From a virus: a DNA stretch of 55,995 nt. The stretch's first letter is position 1. The number at the start of each line of letters is the position of its first letter. The translations under genes were made by a program, and so were the position numbers. Of this stretch, positions 16,525-26,057 are shown one piece after another. The notes beneath the pieces are model-generated. The model worked only from the letters and a program-made list of their open reading frames with translations. It searched no databases and was not told the origin of the DNA. Location: positions 1 through 55,995 of IMG/VR virus record IMGVR_UViG_3300019892_000038; one strand, given 5' to 3'.

Positions 16525-17166
16525 CTACTCAGTTGTCCCCCGTGCCGGAAGCCGTTGTGGGGTCTCTGCCTCGGCTTCTGTCAGTTGCTCCGGTGCGACA
16601 TCTGCCGGTGGTGTCTCAACCGTGTCAATCAACGCAGCATCAGTGATAGAAACCGTTGAGATCCGCATTGTCAACTCGGTCTCATACTTCCGTAACGACA
16701 CTTCACCTGATAGCTCAGGTGTCGGTGATGATGTGTTGACACTAAAATATTCGACACCCTCTGTCAACGGTGTCGCGGTGAGTGTATTGCCATCTTCATC
16801 ACGAAACTCGTTTGCACCATCAAACGTGCCGTATGTATCGAGTAGCAGTTCAGTCTCAATTCCCAACTCTTGTGCATCATCTCCTGACTGCTCTGGCACA
16901 ACTGTTCGGACTTGTAACGACAACTCGACAATCCGCTTCCGGACCACACCATTGAATGTGCCATCAGCTGCAAACTCAAATCCAACAACCCGGCTGTCAT
17001 GCGGATTATCTGGCGCGGACGTGAGCAACTGAATTACATACCACGGCGCAACAAGGCGATTATGCTCACGAAAATAATTCGGTTCCGTTAACACAGCATC
17101 GTTGTAGCCGATGTCTGACGCGTCGATTGCACGTCCGATTGTTTCTTTTGCGTCTTTTGGCGTCAT
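16525..17166 (-). CDS. Tail completion / terminator-like protein
   Basis: A 213-residue protein: MTPKDAKETIGRAIDASDIG, then APWYVIQLLTSAPDNPHDSR and FNGVVRKRIVELSLQVRTVV. It lies between the gp10-like connector and the sheath, where tail terminators are encoded. Its ATG overlaps the upstream stop as ATGA. The C-terminal 40 residues are Pro/Glu/Ala-rich and probably disordered. Family membership is not certain. Confidence 0.55.
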   Translation of the reverse strand: MTPKDAKETIGRAIDASDIGYNDAVLTEPNYFREHNRLVAPWYVIQLLTSAPDNPHDSRVVGFEFAADGTFNGVVRKRIVELSLQVRTVVPEQSGDDAQELGIETELLLDTYGTFDGANEFRDEDGNTLTATPLTEGVEYFSVNTSSPTPELSGEVSLRKYETELTMRISTVSITDAALIDTVETPPADVAPEQLTEAEAETPQRLPARGTTE

Positions 17167-17630
17167 ATATTATCTCGGAACGTCCCGCGTATCTTATTCC
17201 GAAGTCGATCATCAAGGTCAGCCCGTGAGTTACGAAGTGCTGGTCCAAGAAACGGTTGTTCTTCAGCGCCCGGATGGTCAACCTCGTATGTCGCTACCCA
17301 TTCGCCATCAACTTTGAAGATAAGTGGACCGTCAGTATCGTCTTTTGGCGTGATCTTGTGTGGTCGGGTTCCAAATTCAACGTATGGCGCGTAGTCAACA
17401 TTCGTTCCGATCTCGTATCGGTTATCAGTTACTTTATCCGCGCTGATTGATTCGCTGAGGCGTCCAGTATCGACAGGCGCACGACGTTGCGCGTCACGTG
17501 CCACGTCTTCGGCAATCTCTTCAAGCTCATCATCAGCATCGTCTCCAAACGCGTCAGCAACATCCCGCAGACTATCAGCAAAATCTCTGAGTGTCTCCGC
17601 AAAATCATCAAATCCGCCAAAGCTAACCAT
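17163..17630 (-). CDS. HK97 gp10-like head-tail joining protein
   Basis: A 155-residue protein. The ATG at 17630 (MVSFGGFDDFAETLRDFADS) is preferred over an in-frame codon inside the upstream gene. The signature EEIAEDVARDAQRRAPVDTG, then RYEIGTNVDYAPYVEFGTRP is the hallmark of the HK97 gp10 family ('--aP-dTG-L---I', 'Y---ve-Gt---'). Such proteins complete the head-to-tail interface. It overlaps both neighbours by a few bases. Confidence 0.85.
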   Translation of the reverse strand: MVSFGGFDDFAETLRDFADSLRDVADAFGDDADDELEEIAEDVARDAQRRAPVDTGRLSESISADKVTDNRYEIGTNVDYAPYVEFGTRPHKITPKDDTDGPLIFKVDGEWVATYEVDHPGAEEQPFLGPALRNSRADLDDRLRNKIRGTFRDNI

Positions 17631-17631
17631 G

Positions 17632-18036
17632 TTATACTGAAAAGAAGCTAAATTGCCGATCTTGTGTCTCGTCAGCATCAGATTCGTTGATGCTGTATAT
17701 CAATTCATCATATTCTGTGCCGAGTAGTTCAACAAACTCTGCTGAGTCTTCGGCACTGCCACTCACCAGTTGTCCACTCACTGCGCTTGCTGGCTCTTCT
17801 GCCGCCATGAAGAGATGTTTTGTCGCGTATATTTCAACGGCGTTCTGTATTAACGGCGTCTGTGCCTCAACAGGAATTGGTGCACCGTCGTTAATATCGG
17901 CTTCAACACGTGCCTCAGCAAGTTCTGCCGCGTTGAGTTTATCAATCGGTCCAAACGCGTCGAGGTCGGGACCGGGATTTGGAATATCGCTCAGTCGGTC
18001 AAGATACTTGAGATCGCGTTCACTCTGATACGCCAT
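17632..18036 (-). CDS. Head-tail connector protein
   Basis: A 134-residue mostly helical protein: MAYQSERDLKYLDRLSDIPN, then IDKLNAAELAEARVEADIND and QNAVEIYATKHLFMAAEEPA. Helical proteins of this size between capsid and gp10-like gene usually act as adaptors (gp6/gp15-like). It is the first gene after dyad copy 3, about 80 bp upstream. Position supports the role; sequence family is not firmly identified. Confidence 0.6.
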   Translation of the reverse strand: MAYQSERDLKYLDRLSDIPNPGPDLDAFGPIDKLNAAELAEARVEADINDGAPIPVEAQTPLIQNAVEIYATKHLFMAAEEPASAVSGQLVSGSAEDSAEFVELLGTEYDELIYSINESDADETQDRQFSFFSV

Positions 18037-18088
18037 ACTCCATTTACATCACACCGATGTTAGAATATGGCGGCATCCACCATCCAGT

Positions 18089-18152
18089 TTTGAAATATAC
18101 ATCTCACCCTCTCGGAAATGTATATGTACATTTCAAATGTATATATACATCT
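18089..18152 (-). promoter_or_regulatory. Composite dyad element, copy 3
   Basis: The core at 18117-18152 has near-palindrome plus ATGTATATATACAT, and the extra half-site TTTGAAATATACATCT lies at 18089-18104. To the right are GTGTAGTAGTATG and GGATGTGGATGTGGAT repeats before the stop of the preceding gene. It lies upstream of the connector, sheath and tail genes. Confidence 0.65.
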
Positions 18153-18211
18153 TGTATATAGACGTGTAGTAGTATGTCGTGTGGATGTGGATGTGGATGT
18201 GGATAACGCGT

Positions 18212-18826
18212 TTAGTTGCTGATCTCTTGCTTCGCCTGTCGTTTCAACGCCGCAACTTGTGTGCGTGGGAGTGTTGAGAGATGCTGTCGGATTTGGTGTC
18301 CGCTTTTCGACCCGTGTATCTCGTCACCGTCATAGTGTTTCGCCATTTTGGCGAGCATCGCGTAATCATCAGGGATGTGTGATAAATCAGCCTCTGACCC
18401 GACATCTTTGTCGGTCATACCATCTGGCGACTCTGGTTCGCTTTCGCCATCATCAGTCGTATCGGTCTCAGCATCGGTGTCTGTCTCCGTCTCGTCATCT
18501 GAGCCTATTTTTGCCGCATCAACTAGTTTTGACTCGTCGTCTTCGTCTGTACCTGTGTCTGTATCTGCATCTGTGTCTGAGTGGCGATTATCGCCATCTT
18601 TCACTTCTTCGACACTTTCTTCGACATTTTCTTCGACACTTTCTTCGACATCTTCTGATGCAGTGTCAGTATCGGGTTCGGTTGCAGACGCGTCATCACG
18701 CACACGCTCAAAGGTGTGTGGAAAGTCAGCTGCAATTGATTCACTGATCGATACCGTATCGCCAACAGTTGCGCGGGAGCCATCAGGTCGGCGGAATGTC
18801 CCTGCAACAACGCGGTACGTCGGCAT
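18212..18826 (-). CDS. Acidic head-region protein with disordered centre
   Basis: A 204-residue protein in three parts. Residues 1-45 form a small beta domain (MPTYRVVAGTFRRPDGSRAT). Residues about 46-150 are Asp/Glu/Thr/Ser only (VEESVEENVEESVEEV-like, DTDADTDTGTDEDD). Residues about 155-204 form a compact basic-acidic domain (YAMLAKMAKHYDGDEIHGSK). The start may form a capsid-associated head-completion domain. A GGCGATTATCGCC palindrome lies inside the coding sequence. It is the last gene before dyad copy 3. Confidence 0.6.
   Translation of the reverse strand: MPTYRVVAGTFRRPDGSRATVGDTVSISESIAADFPHTFERVRDDASATEPDTDTASEDVEESVEENVEESVEEVKDGDNRHSDTDADTDTGTDEDDESKLVDAAKIGSDDETETDTDAETDTTDDGESEPESPDGMTDKDVGSEADLSHIPDDYAMLAKMAKHYDGDEIHGSKSGHQIRQHLSTLPRTQVAALKRQAKQEISN
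18583..18595. repeat. GGCGATNATCGCC palindrome, copy 2
   Basis: A perfect GGCGATTATCGCC inside a coding region that encodes the disordered acidic linker, where sequence constraint is low. Confidence 0.65.
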
Positions 18827-18881
18827 AGTTGTCCGTGATTATGGAAACTGGTCGTATGAGTGTTTGGGTTATACGACCGTC

Positions 18882-19154
18882 TTAGACACCGCCAGCGCCG
18901 GTAAACTCATACGTCACACGCCAATCGCCGTTCAAGTACACGACCTTTGCAGCGTTCCCACTGCCAGCAACGTCCCAATTCGTGCCATCAGCGATGTATG
19001 TATCGCCATTGACCGGATTCGCAGGCGGTTCAGTCTGCGGCACAAACCGTCGTCCACTTCGTCCAACATGATCGAGAATGTTGTTGACCGAAATGCCGAG
19101 GTCGAGCCGTGCAAAGTACCCGTCTGGTTCGCCGGTCCCTTGTTCATCAGTCAT
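18882..19154 (-). CDS. Small head-region protein
   Basis: A 90-residue protein: MTDEQGTGEPDGYFARLDLG, then EPPANPVNGDTYIADGTNWD and VVYLNGDWRVTYEFTGAGGV. The beta-rich half with 'NP--GD-yi---t-WD' resembles small tail- or head-decoration modules with a carbohydrate-binding-like look. It is downstream of the capsid gene by 9 bp and is presumably a virion protein. No family is certain. Confidence 0.55.
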   Translation of the reverse strand: MTDEQGTGEPDGYFARLDLGISVNNILDHVGRSGRRFVPQTEPPANPVNGDTYIADGTNWDVAGSGNAAKVVYLNGDWRVTYEFTGAGGV

Positions 19155-19163
19155 GAATAGTAA

Positions 19164-20189
19164 TTATTTGGGCGTTGTGCCGCCGGTGTAGTATGCAATT
19201 CCACATTGTCCTCTGAGCGTATCCTTCACGCGTGGTGTCATGCACATAACCGTCTTGAAGTAATCACGGAATGGGTCTTCCCACTGTACAACCTGCTCCT
19301 CCAGTCCGATTGCGAGATCAACAACATCAGCAGTCGGACGGAACATCAACACAGCATCATCCTGCAAGAACTCTAAGGTCTTGATCTCATTCACAAACTG
19401 AAGGTTCTCGATTCGCTCACGGATAAGCCGATCACCAGTCCCCTCTGGATCTGGGTCATCGAGTGTATCCTCAAGATCCTCACCAACATAAACAAGATAT
19501 CCTTCGCCGGTTGGTCGGAAGTTGTCGTCTTTGAGGTCACGTGCCATATCGTCCTTCAGATTGTCACGGATCACAGCCGGATTGTCTACCCAGTCACCAA
19601 GCGTCCCGGTATGGACGCTCGGATGATTGGTCAGTCCGTACATTGTGTATCCGTCAACAGTTGAGTTTGGATTGTCACCGGAAATCGTCGGTTCCCATCC
19701 GTAGAGCGTGAGTCGCTCGACAGCTTCTGCAACGGCACGGGCGGACCCCTCTGCATTAAGCGTTTCAAGGTCTTGCCCTGCCATGCCCTGTCCGACTGGG
19801 CCATCAGTGCCGGTCTCTCGGAAGCCGATACTGAAGTCCGAATGGATCAGTGGCAGTGGGGCACCAGCAAGGTCGTATTCGACATTGCCTTCGTCAGTTG
19901 CGGTTTCTGGTTGCATCGAGATTGTTGCCGTGGCTTCGTAATCCTGTTTGTGCCACTGCGCAACTTTGTTCTGCACACTCTCGTCAACAGTCAACCCACG
20001 GTCACGAAGATCGTCCACAATCGTCAGGACATCTTCCATCGCTGGGTAGACTGCATCTTCAATGCCAATCCATGCGTCCTGTGGCAGTGACGCGTTGGCA
20101 CGGATTTGACGCCGTGTCTGTTCGTCTTGTAGTAATTGCAGTCGTGCGTACTTTGGTACGTTACTGATATCTTGTGTTGCTGAAACCAT
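19164..20189 (-). CDS. Major capsid protein, HK97/encapsulin-like fold
   Basis: A 341-residue protein. N-terminal helices (ARLQLLQDEQTRRQIRANAS) are followed by VYPAMEDVLTIVDDLRDRGL. Family I encapsulin-like features include the glycine-rich central segment, TLYGWEPTISGDNPNSTVDG, a TMYGLTNHP motif, and a C-terminal WEDPFRDYFKTVMCMTPRVK, then GIAYYTGG. 'GLtNhp' followed by such a C-terminal beta strand is typical of the bacteriocin/encapsulin-related capsid family found in viruses. Full length suggests no long N-terminal scaffold domain; scaffold and protease are in the gene two upstream. It assembles the icosahedral shell. Confidence 0.88.
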   Translation of the reverse strand: MVSATQDISNVPKYARLQLLQDEQTRRQIRANASLPQDAWIGIEDAVYPAMEDVLTIVDDLRDRGLTVDESVQNKVAQWHKQDYEATATISMQPETATDEGNVEYDLAGAPLPLIHSDFSIGFRETGTDGPVGQGMAGQDLETLNAEGSARAVAEAVERLTLYGWEPTISGDNPNSTVDGYTMYGLTNHPSVHTGTLGDWVDNPAVIRDNLKDDMARDLKDDNFRPTGEGYLVYVGEDLEDTLDDPDPEGTGDRLIRERIENLQFVNEIKTLEFLQDDAVLMFRPTADVVDLAIGLEEQVVQWEDPFRDYFKTVMCMTPRVKDTLRGQCGIAYYTGGTTPK

Positions 20190-20191
20190 CG

Positions 20192-20680
20192 TTAGTTCAC
20201 CACCTCAACCGCGACTAATGCTGACTCTGTTGCACCGCTCAAGTCGAGTTTCTCGTCCACTTCAAATGCCGGATCAGACGTATCTGCTGCTGTAAAGAGT
20301 CCGGTTCCGGCTTCCGGTGAAATTGCATCTCCAACATCGACGTTCTCACCACTCTTCAAGAGCACGTTCAGACCGCCACCGGAGGCACGACAGCCTGCAA
20401 GCAGCTCACCGTTCTCGAAGCCCTCGTCGGTTTGCGCGTCCATGCCACGCCCACGTGCGGGCGTGACGATATAGACAGCATTGCCCTCAGTACCGTCATG
20501 ATACTCAAACACGCGGTAGCCGTCTGTATTGGTTGTGATCTGCACGGCTGCACCGGGGAAAATCGGATTACTTTCACCATTCGATGCTTCGGTCTGCGTC
20601 ATTTCACCGCCGCCGTGACGGATAATGCTCAGTGTCTTATCGCCACCGGCGGTATGTCTAAATCCTTCTCGATCAACCAT
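20192..20680 (-). CDS. Capsid decoration-like protein
   Basis: A 162-residue beta-rich protein: MVDREGFRHTAGGDKTLSII, then RVFEYHDGTEGNAVYIVTPA and VDVGDAISPEAGTGLFTAAD. Its ending matches small head proteins of the DUF2190 type ('v--GD----------------A--Al--------aLV-V'). It is immediately upstream of the capsid gene (stop TAACG then ATG). It probably binds the shell surface. Confidence 0.65.
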   Translation of the reverse strand: MVDREGFRHTAGGDKTLSIIRHGGGEMTQTEASNGESNPIFPGAAVQITTNTDGYRVFEYHDGTEGNAVYIVTPARGRGMDAQTDEGFENGELLAGCRASGGGLNVLLKSGENVDVGDAISPEAGTGLFTAADTSDPAFEVDEKLDLSGATESALVAVEVVN

Positions 20681-20682
20681 CG

Positions 20683-23600
20683 TTAGTCACCTCCGCTCCG
20701 CTTTCGTGATTCCCAATTGCTACGCCCGCCTGCCGGGTACTCTTCAACCTCTTCTTGGCTTGGCTCTGGACCGCCAGACATCATTCCACCACCGCCCATC
20801 GCGTTGACAGTGCGGTCTTTCTGTCCGGCAACACCGGCGTAGTTAGCCGTATTCATATGCTGCTCTGCGAGTGACTCAAGATTCTCACTCGACAGTTCAA
20901 GCGCCGCATCTTTACTCATGCCTTCAACAGCGTTGGCAACTATTTCCGCGTGTTCTTCTTTTTCGGCGTTTGCCTGTCTGTTGAGCGTATCTTCGACCAT
21001 CGCCTTCAACTCTTCAACTTCGCGTTTGACGCTCTCGAAGTTCTCCTTATCAACGACGTTATTCATCATCTCTTCGTCCTCTTCATCCTCCTCGTCGTCC
21101 TCGTCCTCGCCACCATGCCCATCACCGTGCATTTCGTTCGTGATGTTGAGGCTTTCTTCGAGGGCGACGAGTTGCTCGTCGGTCATTCCTTCAAGCTCCG
21201 ATACGCCAAACGCCGATTCTGCTGCCAGCGTCTTGATGTCCGTATTCATATTCACAACTGTGTCCGTGTTTGTATTCGCGTCCGTGTCTGTATCCGCATC
21301 CGCATCAGTATCGACCGTATTGGAACTATCCGGTGCGTCCCAACTACGGAGATTATTTTCGTTCTCCTGATCGGTGTAGATGTACTTGAGGACCTCTTGG
21401 TCCATCATCTCACCCTCTTCGCTCATCTGGTCAATAACCGCAATCATCTTGCCATCATCCGGCTCGGCGGTTCGCTGATTTCCGTCAACAGTCCGTGAGC
21501 CATCCTCGACAATTTCTTTGACCTTTCCGTACACCGTGCCACCGGACCAGTCCCATTTGACCGTATCACCCTTCGACATCGCATTAACGGTGTAGTCACG
21601 GGACTTTCGTACCGGTTCAATCAGATCGTAATCGCTCTGCGTGTTCGTCATCGTGTCGTCATCATTACTCGTCGGTGTGTCTGTATCTGTGCCTGCATCG
21701 ATGTCCGTATCTGCATCAACAGTCGTGCCATTCAGTGCCGACACGAAGTCTTTGAACACATCAAGTGCAGATGATGCATCGTCAGTTGCTGACGTGTCTC
21801 CACCAGCACCGTCACCGTCAGTATCAGCACTATCAGCACTCAGACTGTTGAGTGTATTGACAACCGTCTCAACTGACAGGTCGCTCTGAGATGTGGCGTC
21901 AGACGCGGACCTCTCAATCGACGTTACATACGCGTTTGCGAGCGCACGTCGATTTGTTGCATGATCGCTGTCGAGCGCGTTGATGATAGCGATAGTTTCT
22001 GTTTCGCCCATCGCCCACTCTGATGCGAGTCGTGGTGCAACATGGTCACGCACATTCATCGCGTCAATGTGTGGACCAACACCACTGTCAATATCGACTG
22101 CTGGTGGCTCGTAATTCATCGCCATCGTTACTGTGTCACGCCCTTCTGCATCTGCGAGGGCGGTCTGTACATCCACCGCGTTGAGTGTCGAAGACTGCTC
22201 TGACACCGCTGCGGCATACGCCGCTCTGTCTGCCGGATCATCGTCGTCAAGTGCGGAGATGAAGGCGTTGACAAGCGCCGTATCCATCTCCCACTCACGT
22301 GCGAGGAATGGCACGACATTGTGACGTATTGAAATATCGTCTACTTCAATATCCGTGTCTGTCATAGCAATTGGATATGCGTTGAGTGAAAAGTCCTCAG
22401 CTGCGTCGATTGCCGACTCAAGATCATCTTTTGTCCCTTCAGCCCAGTTCAACCCAGTGCCGGTTCCAGTACCACCCCACAACGAGTATTGGACTTCCCC
22501 ACAGCCACTCAGCCACGTCTCTTCCGACCAGTTTGGCGGCGTCGAGTCAATACCACCATCTAAATCAGACTCGTGACTGTCGAGATACGTCGGGATTGGG
22601 GTGCCATTATCACGGGTCAGGAAGTCCTCGGGGGCGAGATTACCATCGATGATCTGATTCGCTCGTTGCTCACCGACACCGGTGCCACAGTCGCCTAACT
22701 CATCAGGATACGTCTCTGTTTTCGCCTTCAGTCCGGCTTCAGCAGCATTGATAACTGCATCAGGTGGTGTCAGATCGACCGTCCGATCACCAATATCAAC
22801 ACTAACATCGTTTGTTCGTGGACGGACATGATAGGTGCGTGTGTCGGTCGCACTGACATCCGTGTACTGTCTGTCTGTATGTGAGGTGTGTGGTGATGGA
22901 CGACTCCGCATCGGACGCTCGTATGTGATCCGCCCAGTTGCGGCGTTCATCGTCGGCATCATATCCGACGCCGCCATATCACGGTCAACGTCCATGTCCA
23001 TCTGCAGCTCGGACATATCCATCTCGGCGGTCGGCATAGATGCATCACCGTCAGCCATATGCACGACATCTGAGTAGCCCGCGCTGTACGTGAAGCCACT
23101 ATCAACAAGTGACCCATCTTGTACACCGTGAATACTGACCATCACCTTCTTCGACTCGTCAGCAACGTGCTCGACACGACCAAAGAGATTCGGCAATCCC
23201 TGAAAGTGCACAAAGTCGCCTTGTGACCACTTTGGCGTCGGCATCGCGTTTGCACGCATACTATCAGGCATATCACGCGCCGAGCGTGGCGCATCCCAAC
23301 TGCGTAGATTATCCTCATTCATCGCGCCATCATGCGCGTATTTCAGGACACGTTGTCCGGTCGGCTCGCTCGCATCGCTATATGTCTCGATATCAACAAC
23401 GATCTGATTTGCACCGGCACACTTTCGCTCTGCAATAATCTCAGCACACCCATTTCTCACAACCGTCCGAATACGACCGTGCTGTGTCTCACCGTCCGTA
23501 TCCCATTGGACGTACTCACCGGCACGGATATATCTGAGATTCCCGCTTGCAGTGCCAATGTTTGTGACGTACTCGAAATCAGACTCACGCTGCTCTTTGA

Positions 23601-24969
23601 GCCGTACCTCGTATTCACCGTGGGTGTCACACGGCATATGGATCGTTACATCATCACGATATCGATGCGGGTGACTATGTATCTCACCGTCACAGCCAAG
23701 CTCAAAGGAGCGTTCACGTGCCTTCTGCTCATCGACAAATCTATCTGTGCCATCAGTCGGCAGTATTGTTTGATTGTCGTAGTTCGCGTTGACAGACTCG
23801 CCGTTTTCATCATACTCATTTCCAGACGGCCACTCACCGCTATGCTCTGCAAGCAGTGAATTTGTCTGTGAGACAATCGAGTCCTCAGCAGGTGAATGAT
23901 AGGCGAGTTGTCTGGCAGATCGTAACGCATCCTCGTTTAGCTCATCGTCTGTGTTGACAACCGGGTATGATCGGACTTGCCCAGCCCCATCTGGGTCACG
24001 TGCCGTCCCGACAAGTGTTCGGTCGGCAACATACGAGAGCGCGTCGTTAGAGACGGTATTGACAGTGATATCCTCAGGCGGCTCACTATCTTGTTGCTCG
24101 TAGTACGCGGTGACGTACTCGGTGAACGTCGGTGGATTCCATTCTGCTGATGTCAAGCCATCATAGGAGGGCGTGCGTGCCGTGTCACGAGCGTTTGCAT
24201 GAAACCCACACCGACAGGCACCAGCAGAACACCCGCCGATTGGCGCTGCTGTCTCTGTCGTCTGACGGGCGTTGGCACGTGGGGCACCGCACCCGTCTTC
24301 CCAGCTACACCGCGCTTGAAACTCGTCAGACGGGAAGATTGCGATATGGTCTGGGATGATATATCCCTGTTCGATATCGTAGGATTGCCCGTTATGTTTC
24401 CCACCAGATTGATCGTCGTCAATTGTCGCATAGCCAGCGGAGACGCTCACGTCTTCGTCTGATTGTAAGAGGTCAACAACGTCAGACGCGAGTCCACCAA
24501 TATCGCGAGCTTTCTCAATGTCAATCCATGCTTGCACACGGAGTTTTTCATTGTCGATAAGTTGTGGGTCATATGCCTGCCCAATAACTGTCTCTGTGTA
24601 TTCTGATGCGAGATCAGCGGTGCGTGTTGGGTTCTCTGGATGAATGTAGGTAAGCGGTGTGCCAGCCCACATGTCGGAGGATTCACGCAATCGCTGTGAC
24701 GAGAGTAATTCTTTGGTGTTATACTCGGGGTAGTCAAGCACCATTTCCCGTGCGGCAATCACGGGGAAGACAAGATACTCGCGTCCATTTCGCGTCACGG
24801 TCTCTGCCTCTGCATCCATCGTCACGGTCTGGTTATTGCCGCGTGGGAAGGCACTGCTCGCATTTGCAGTTATATCCGAGTCAGTACCGCTCGATGGTGT
24901 ATCAACACAGCGACCGCTAATGCTGTGATATCGAATCGGTCGATTGGAGAAAGGGTGTGCTGCTGTCAC
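20683..24969 (-). CDS. Giant prohead protease / scaffold fusion with Tudor-like modules
   Basis: A 1428-residue protein (an alternative ATG at 24819 would remove 50 residues). Residues about 50-235 resemble DUF2213/XkdF-type prohead proteases (EYLVFPVIAAREMVLDYPEY, then GTPLTYIHPENPTRTADLAS and GYIIPDHIAIFPSDEF). Tudor-like DUF2945-like modules follow near residues 483 and 590 (GDFVHFQGLPNLFGRVEHVA), and a third near 1140 (GDTVKWDWSGGTVYGKVKEI). A CGTGVGE...LWGGTG segment lies near 780-835 and duplicated helical units near 885 and 975. Residues about 1240-1345 form an acidic scaffold-like coiled coil. Typical DUF2213 proteins are about a third of this size, so the middle of about 1000 residues is an expansion. 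Its job is capsid maturation; the Tudor function is unknown. Confidence 0.75.
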   Translation of the reverse strand: MTAAHPFSNRPIRYHSISGRCVDTPSSGTDSDITANASSAFPRGNNQTVTMDAEAETVTRNGREYLVFPVIAAREMVLDYPEYNTKELLSSQRLRESSDMWAGTPLTYIHPENPTRTADLASEYTETVIGQAYDPQLIDNEKLRVQAWIDIEKARDIGGLASDVVDLLQSDEDVSVSAGYATIDDDQSGGKHNGQSYDIEQGYIIPDHIAIFPSDEFQARCSWEDGCGAPRANARQTTETAAPIGGCSAGACRCGFHANARDTARTPSYDGLTSAEWNPPTFTEYVTAYYEQQDSEPPEDITVNTVSNDALSYVADRTLVGTARDPDGAGQVRSYPVVNTDDELNEDALRSARQLAYHSPAEDSIVSQTNSLLAEHSGEWPSGNEYDENGESVNANYDNQTILPTDGTDRFVDEQKARERSFELGCDGEIHSHPHRYRDDVTIHMPCDTHGEYEVRLKEQRESDFEYVTNIGTASGNLRYIRAGEYVQWDTDGETQHGRIRTVVRNGCAEIIAERKCAGANQIVVDIETYSDASEPTGQRVLKYAHDGAMNEDNLRSWDAPRSARDMPDSMRANAMPTPKWSQGDFVHFQGLPNLFGRVEHVADESKKVMVSIHGVQDGSLVDSGFTYSAGYSDVVHMADGDASMPTAEMDMSELQMDMDVDRDMAASDMMPTMNAATGRITYERPMRSRPSPHTSHTDRQYTDVSATDTRTYHVRPRTNDVSVDIGDRTVDLTPPDAVINAAEAGLKAKTETYPDELGDCGTGVGEQRANQIIDGNLAPEDFLTRDNGTPIPTYLDSHESDLDGGIDSTPPNWSEETWLSGCGEVQYSLWGGTGTGTGLNWAEGTKDDLESAIDAAEDFSLNAYPIAMTDTDIEVDDISIRHNVVPFLAREWEMDTALVNAFISALDDDDPADRAAYAAAVSEQSSTLNAVDVQTALADAEGRDTVTMAMNYEPPAVDIDSGVGPHIDAMNVRDHVAPRLASEWAMGETETIAIINALDSDHATNRRALANAYVTSIERSASDATSQSDLSVETVVNTLNSLSADSADTDGDGAGGDTSATDDASSALDVFKDFVSALNGTTVDADTDIDAGTDTDTPTSNDDDTMTNTQSDYDLIEPVRKSRDYTVNAMSKGDTVKWDWSGGTVYGKVKEIVEDGSRTVDGNQRTAEPDDGKMIAVIDQMSEEGEMMDQEVLKYIYTDQENENNLRSWDAPDSSNTVDTDADADTDTDANTNTDTVVNMNTDIKTLAAESAFGVSELEGMTDEQLVALEESLNITNEMHGDGHGGEDEDDEEDEEDEEMMNNVVDKENFESVKREVEELKAMVEDTLNRQANAEKEEHAEIVANAVEGMSKDAALELSSENLESLAEQHMNTANYAGVAGQKDRTVNAMGGGGMMSGGPEPSQEEVEEYPAGGRSNWESRKRSGGD

Positions 24970-25250
24970 GGATCAGAATGAGTGTCTATAATTGACAATG
25001 CAATACAAGTCGCACGACAAATGGAGTGTGGAAGAGTCGCACTTCCACAACGCGTACTCACGCACTCCAATACGCGACCACATCGCCCGGTCGCACTGTG
25101 GTCATGAGATGCTTGATGGTGTCGGGCTGTCGCATCTCTCGACAGGATCATTCACCAACGCAACCATCATGCCATGCCAAATCGTTGCCGAGAATCCGTC
25201 TGTGTCGGCAAACCAAATGGCGCTGATGGGTGTGGATGCATACACGGATA

Positions 25251-25335
25251 GATATCGATTGGTTATCGATTTCGATATCGCTTATGATTATGAATATGAA
25301 TCAGATATCGATTGGTTATCGATTGGTTATCGATT
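25251..25335. repeat. Iterated ATCGATTGGTTATCGATT motif
   Basis: Units at about 25254-25271, 25307-25324 and 25318-25335; the last two overlap. They contain ATCGAT palindromes at regular spacing with TTGGTT between, and an AT-rich TATGATTATGAATATGAATC segment lies between the first and second. Iterated palindromes of this type are typical of binding sites for replication or partition proteins, but no cognate gene is nearby. Confidence 0.6.
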
Positions 25336-25548
25336 TTGATGTCGGTCTCTATGAGTTACGAAAGTTACTGGACAGCAACGAAGCTGAAATCAACAGAAGT
25401 GTCGTTTCGGTCGGACTTACAAGTCAAGCAGGGATATCATCCAACAGTCTCGGAGACTGTCATGGAAGTCGACCAAGCAGGTATGATAACCCAGACGAAT
25501 GCAGCATGTCGTGTGCCACTACCGAACCGCGTACTATCAACAACGCGA

Positions 25549-25587
25549 CAGTACAGTACAGTACAGTACAGTGCAGTGCAATACAGT
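25549..25587. repeat. ACAGT pentamer tract
   Basis: Consecutive ACAGT/GCAGT units. The complementary-looking tract of ACTGC/ACTGT units occurs at 43440-43480 in another gene-poor zone. Confidence 0.6.
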
Positions 25588-26034
25588 GCTCTGTCGGTAT
25601 GTCAGCGACAGTATGCAATAACCTGTTGCCACACCTCGATGAGTGTCATTCGCATGTGACCGGGACCATCACGTCACACTCCCGCGTGAGGAAGTCGAAA
25701 TAAGCATGACAACAGATCATCCGTGTCTCACGACGGCCTCTTTCGCATCCACAATAATTCGTCAGACAGTCGTATAGTAATGTCATCCATCTCAGAAATG
25801 CGCAATAGTGAACAGTCAAAACATCCTCTGGCGAACGTGAATATCACAACACCGTCATCAGAAATACCGCAATGATAGACAAGTCACTGTCCGACGAATC
25901 CCCAACTGCATCACAGACGGCTGATACAGTGGAGTTGGTATAAATATACCTGCCACGTATTATAAACCTTATCGCACAACCAGTCGGTTGCTTGGATTTC
26001 CATCTATCTCAACACACATGATACAGAAAAAGTA

Positions 26035-26057
26035 TATTTGAATAGTATATTCAAATA
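26035..26057 (-). terminator. AT-rich hairpin followed by T-run, terminator candidate
   Basis: Ten-base arms TATTTGAATA and TATTCAAATA flank GTA. On the minus strand, downstream of the last zinc-protein gene (stop at 26073), the hairpin is followed by TACTTTTTCTG. This geometry fits termination of that operon. The arms are AT-rich, so hairpin strength is modest and it could instead be a binding site. Confidence 0.45.

Noticed and set aside
20683-24969. Intein within the giant protease
   Set aside because: No Cys/Ser start and His-Asn-Cys end motifs of inteins were seen around the expanded part. The insert contains Tudor-like and helical modules instead.
24992-25339. 115-residue plus-strand ORF in the gap after the protease gene
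   Set aside because: Its end is made of ATCGATTGG repeats, its composition is unlike the acidic proteome, and it has no promoter or coupling. Treated as non-coding.
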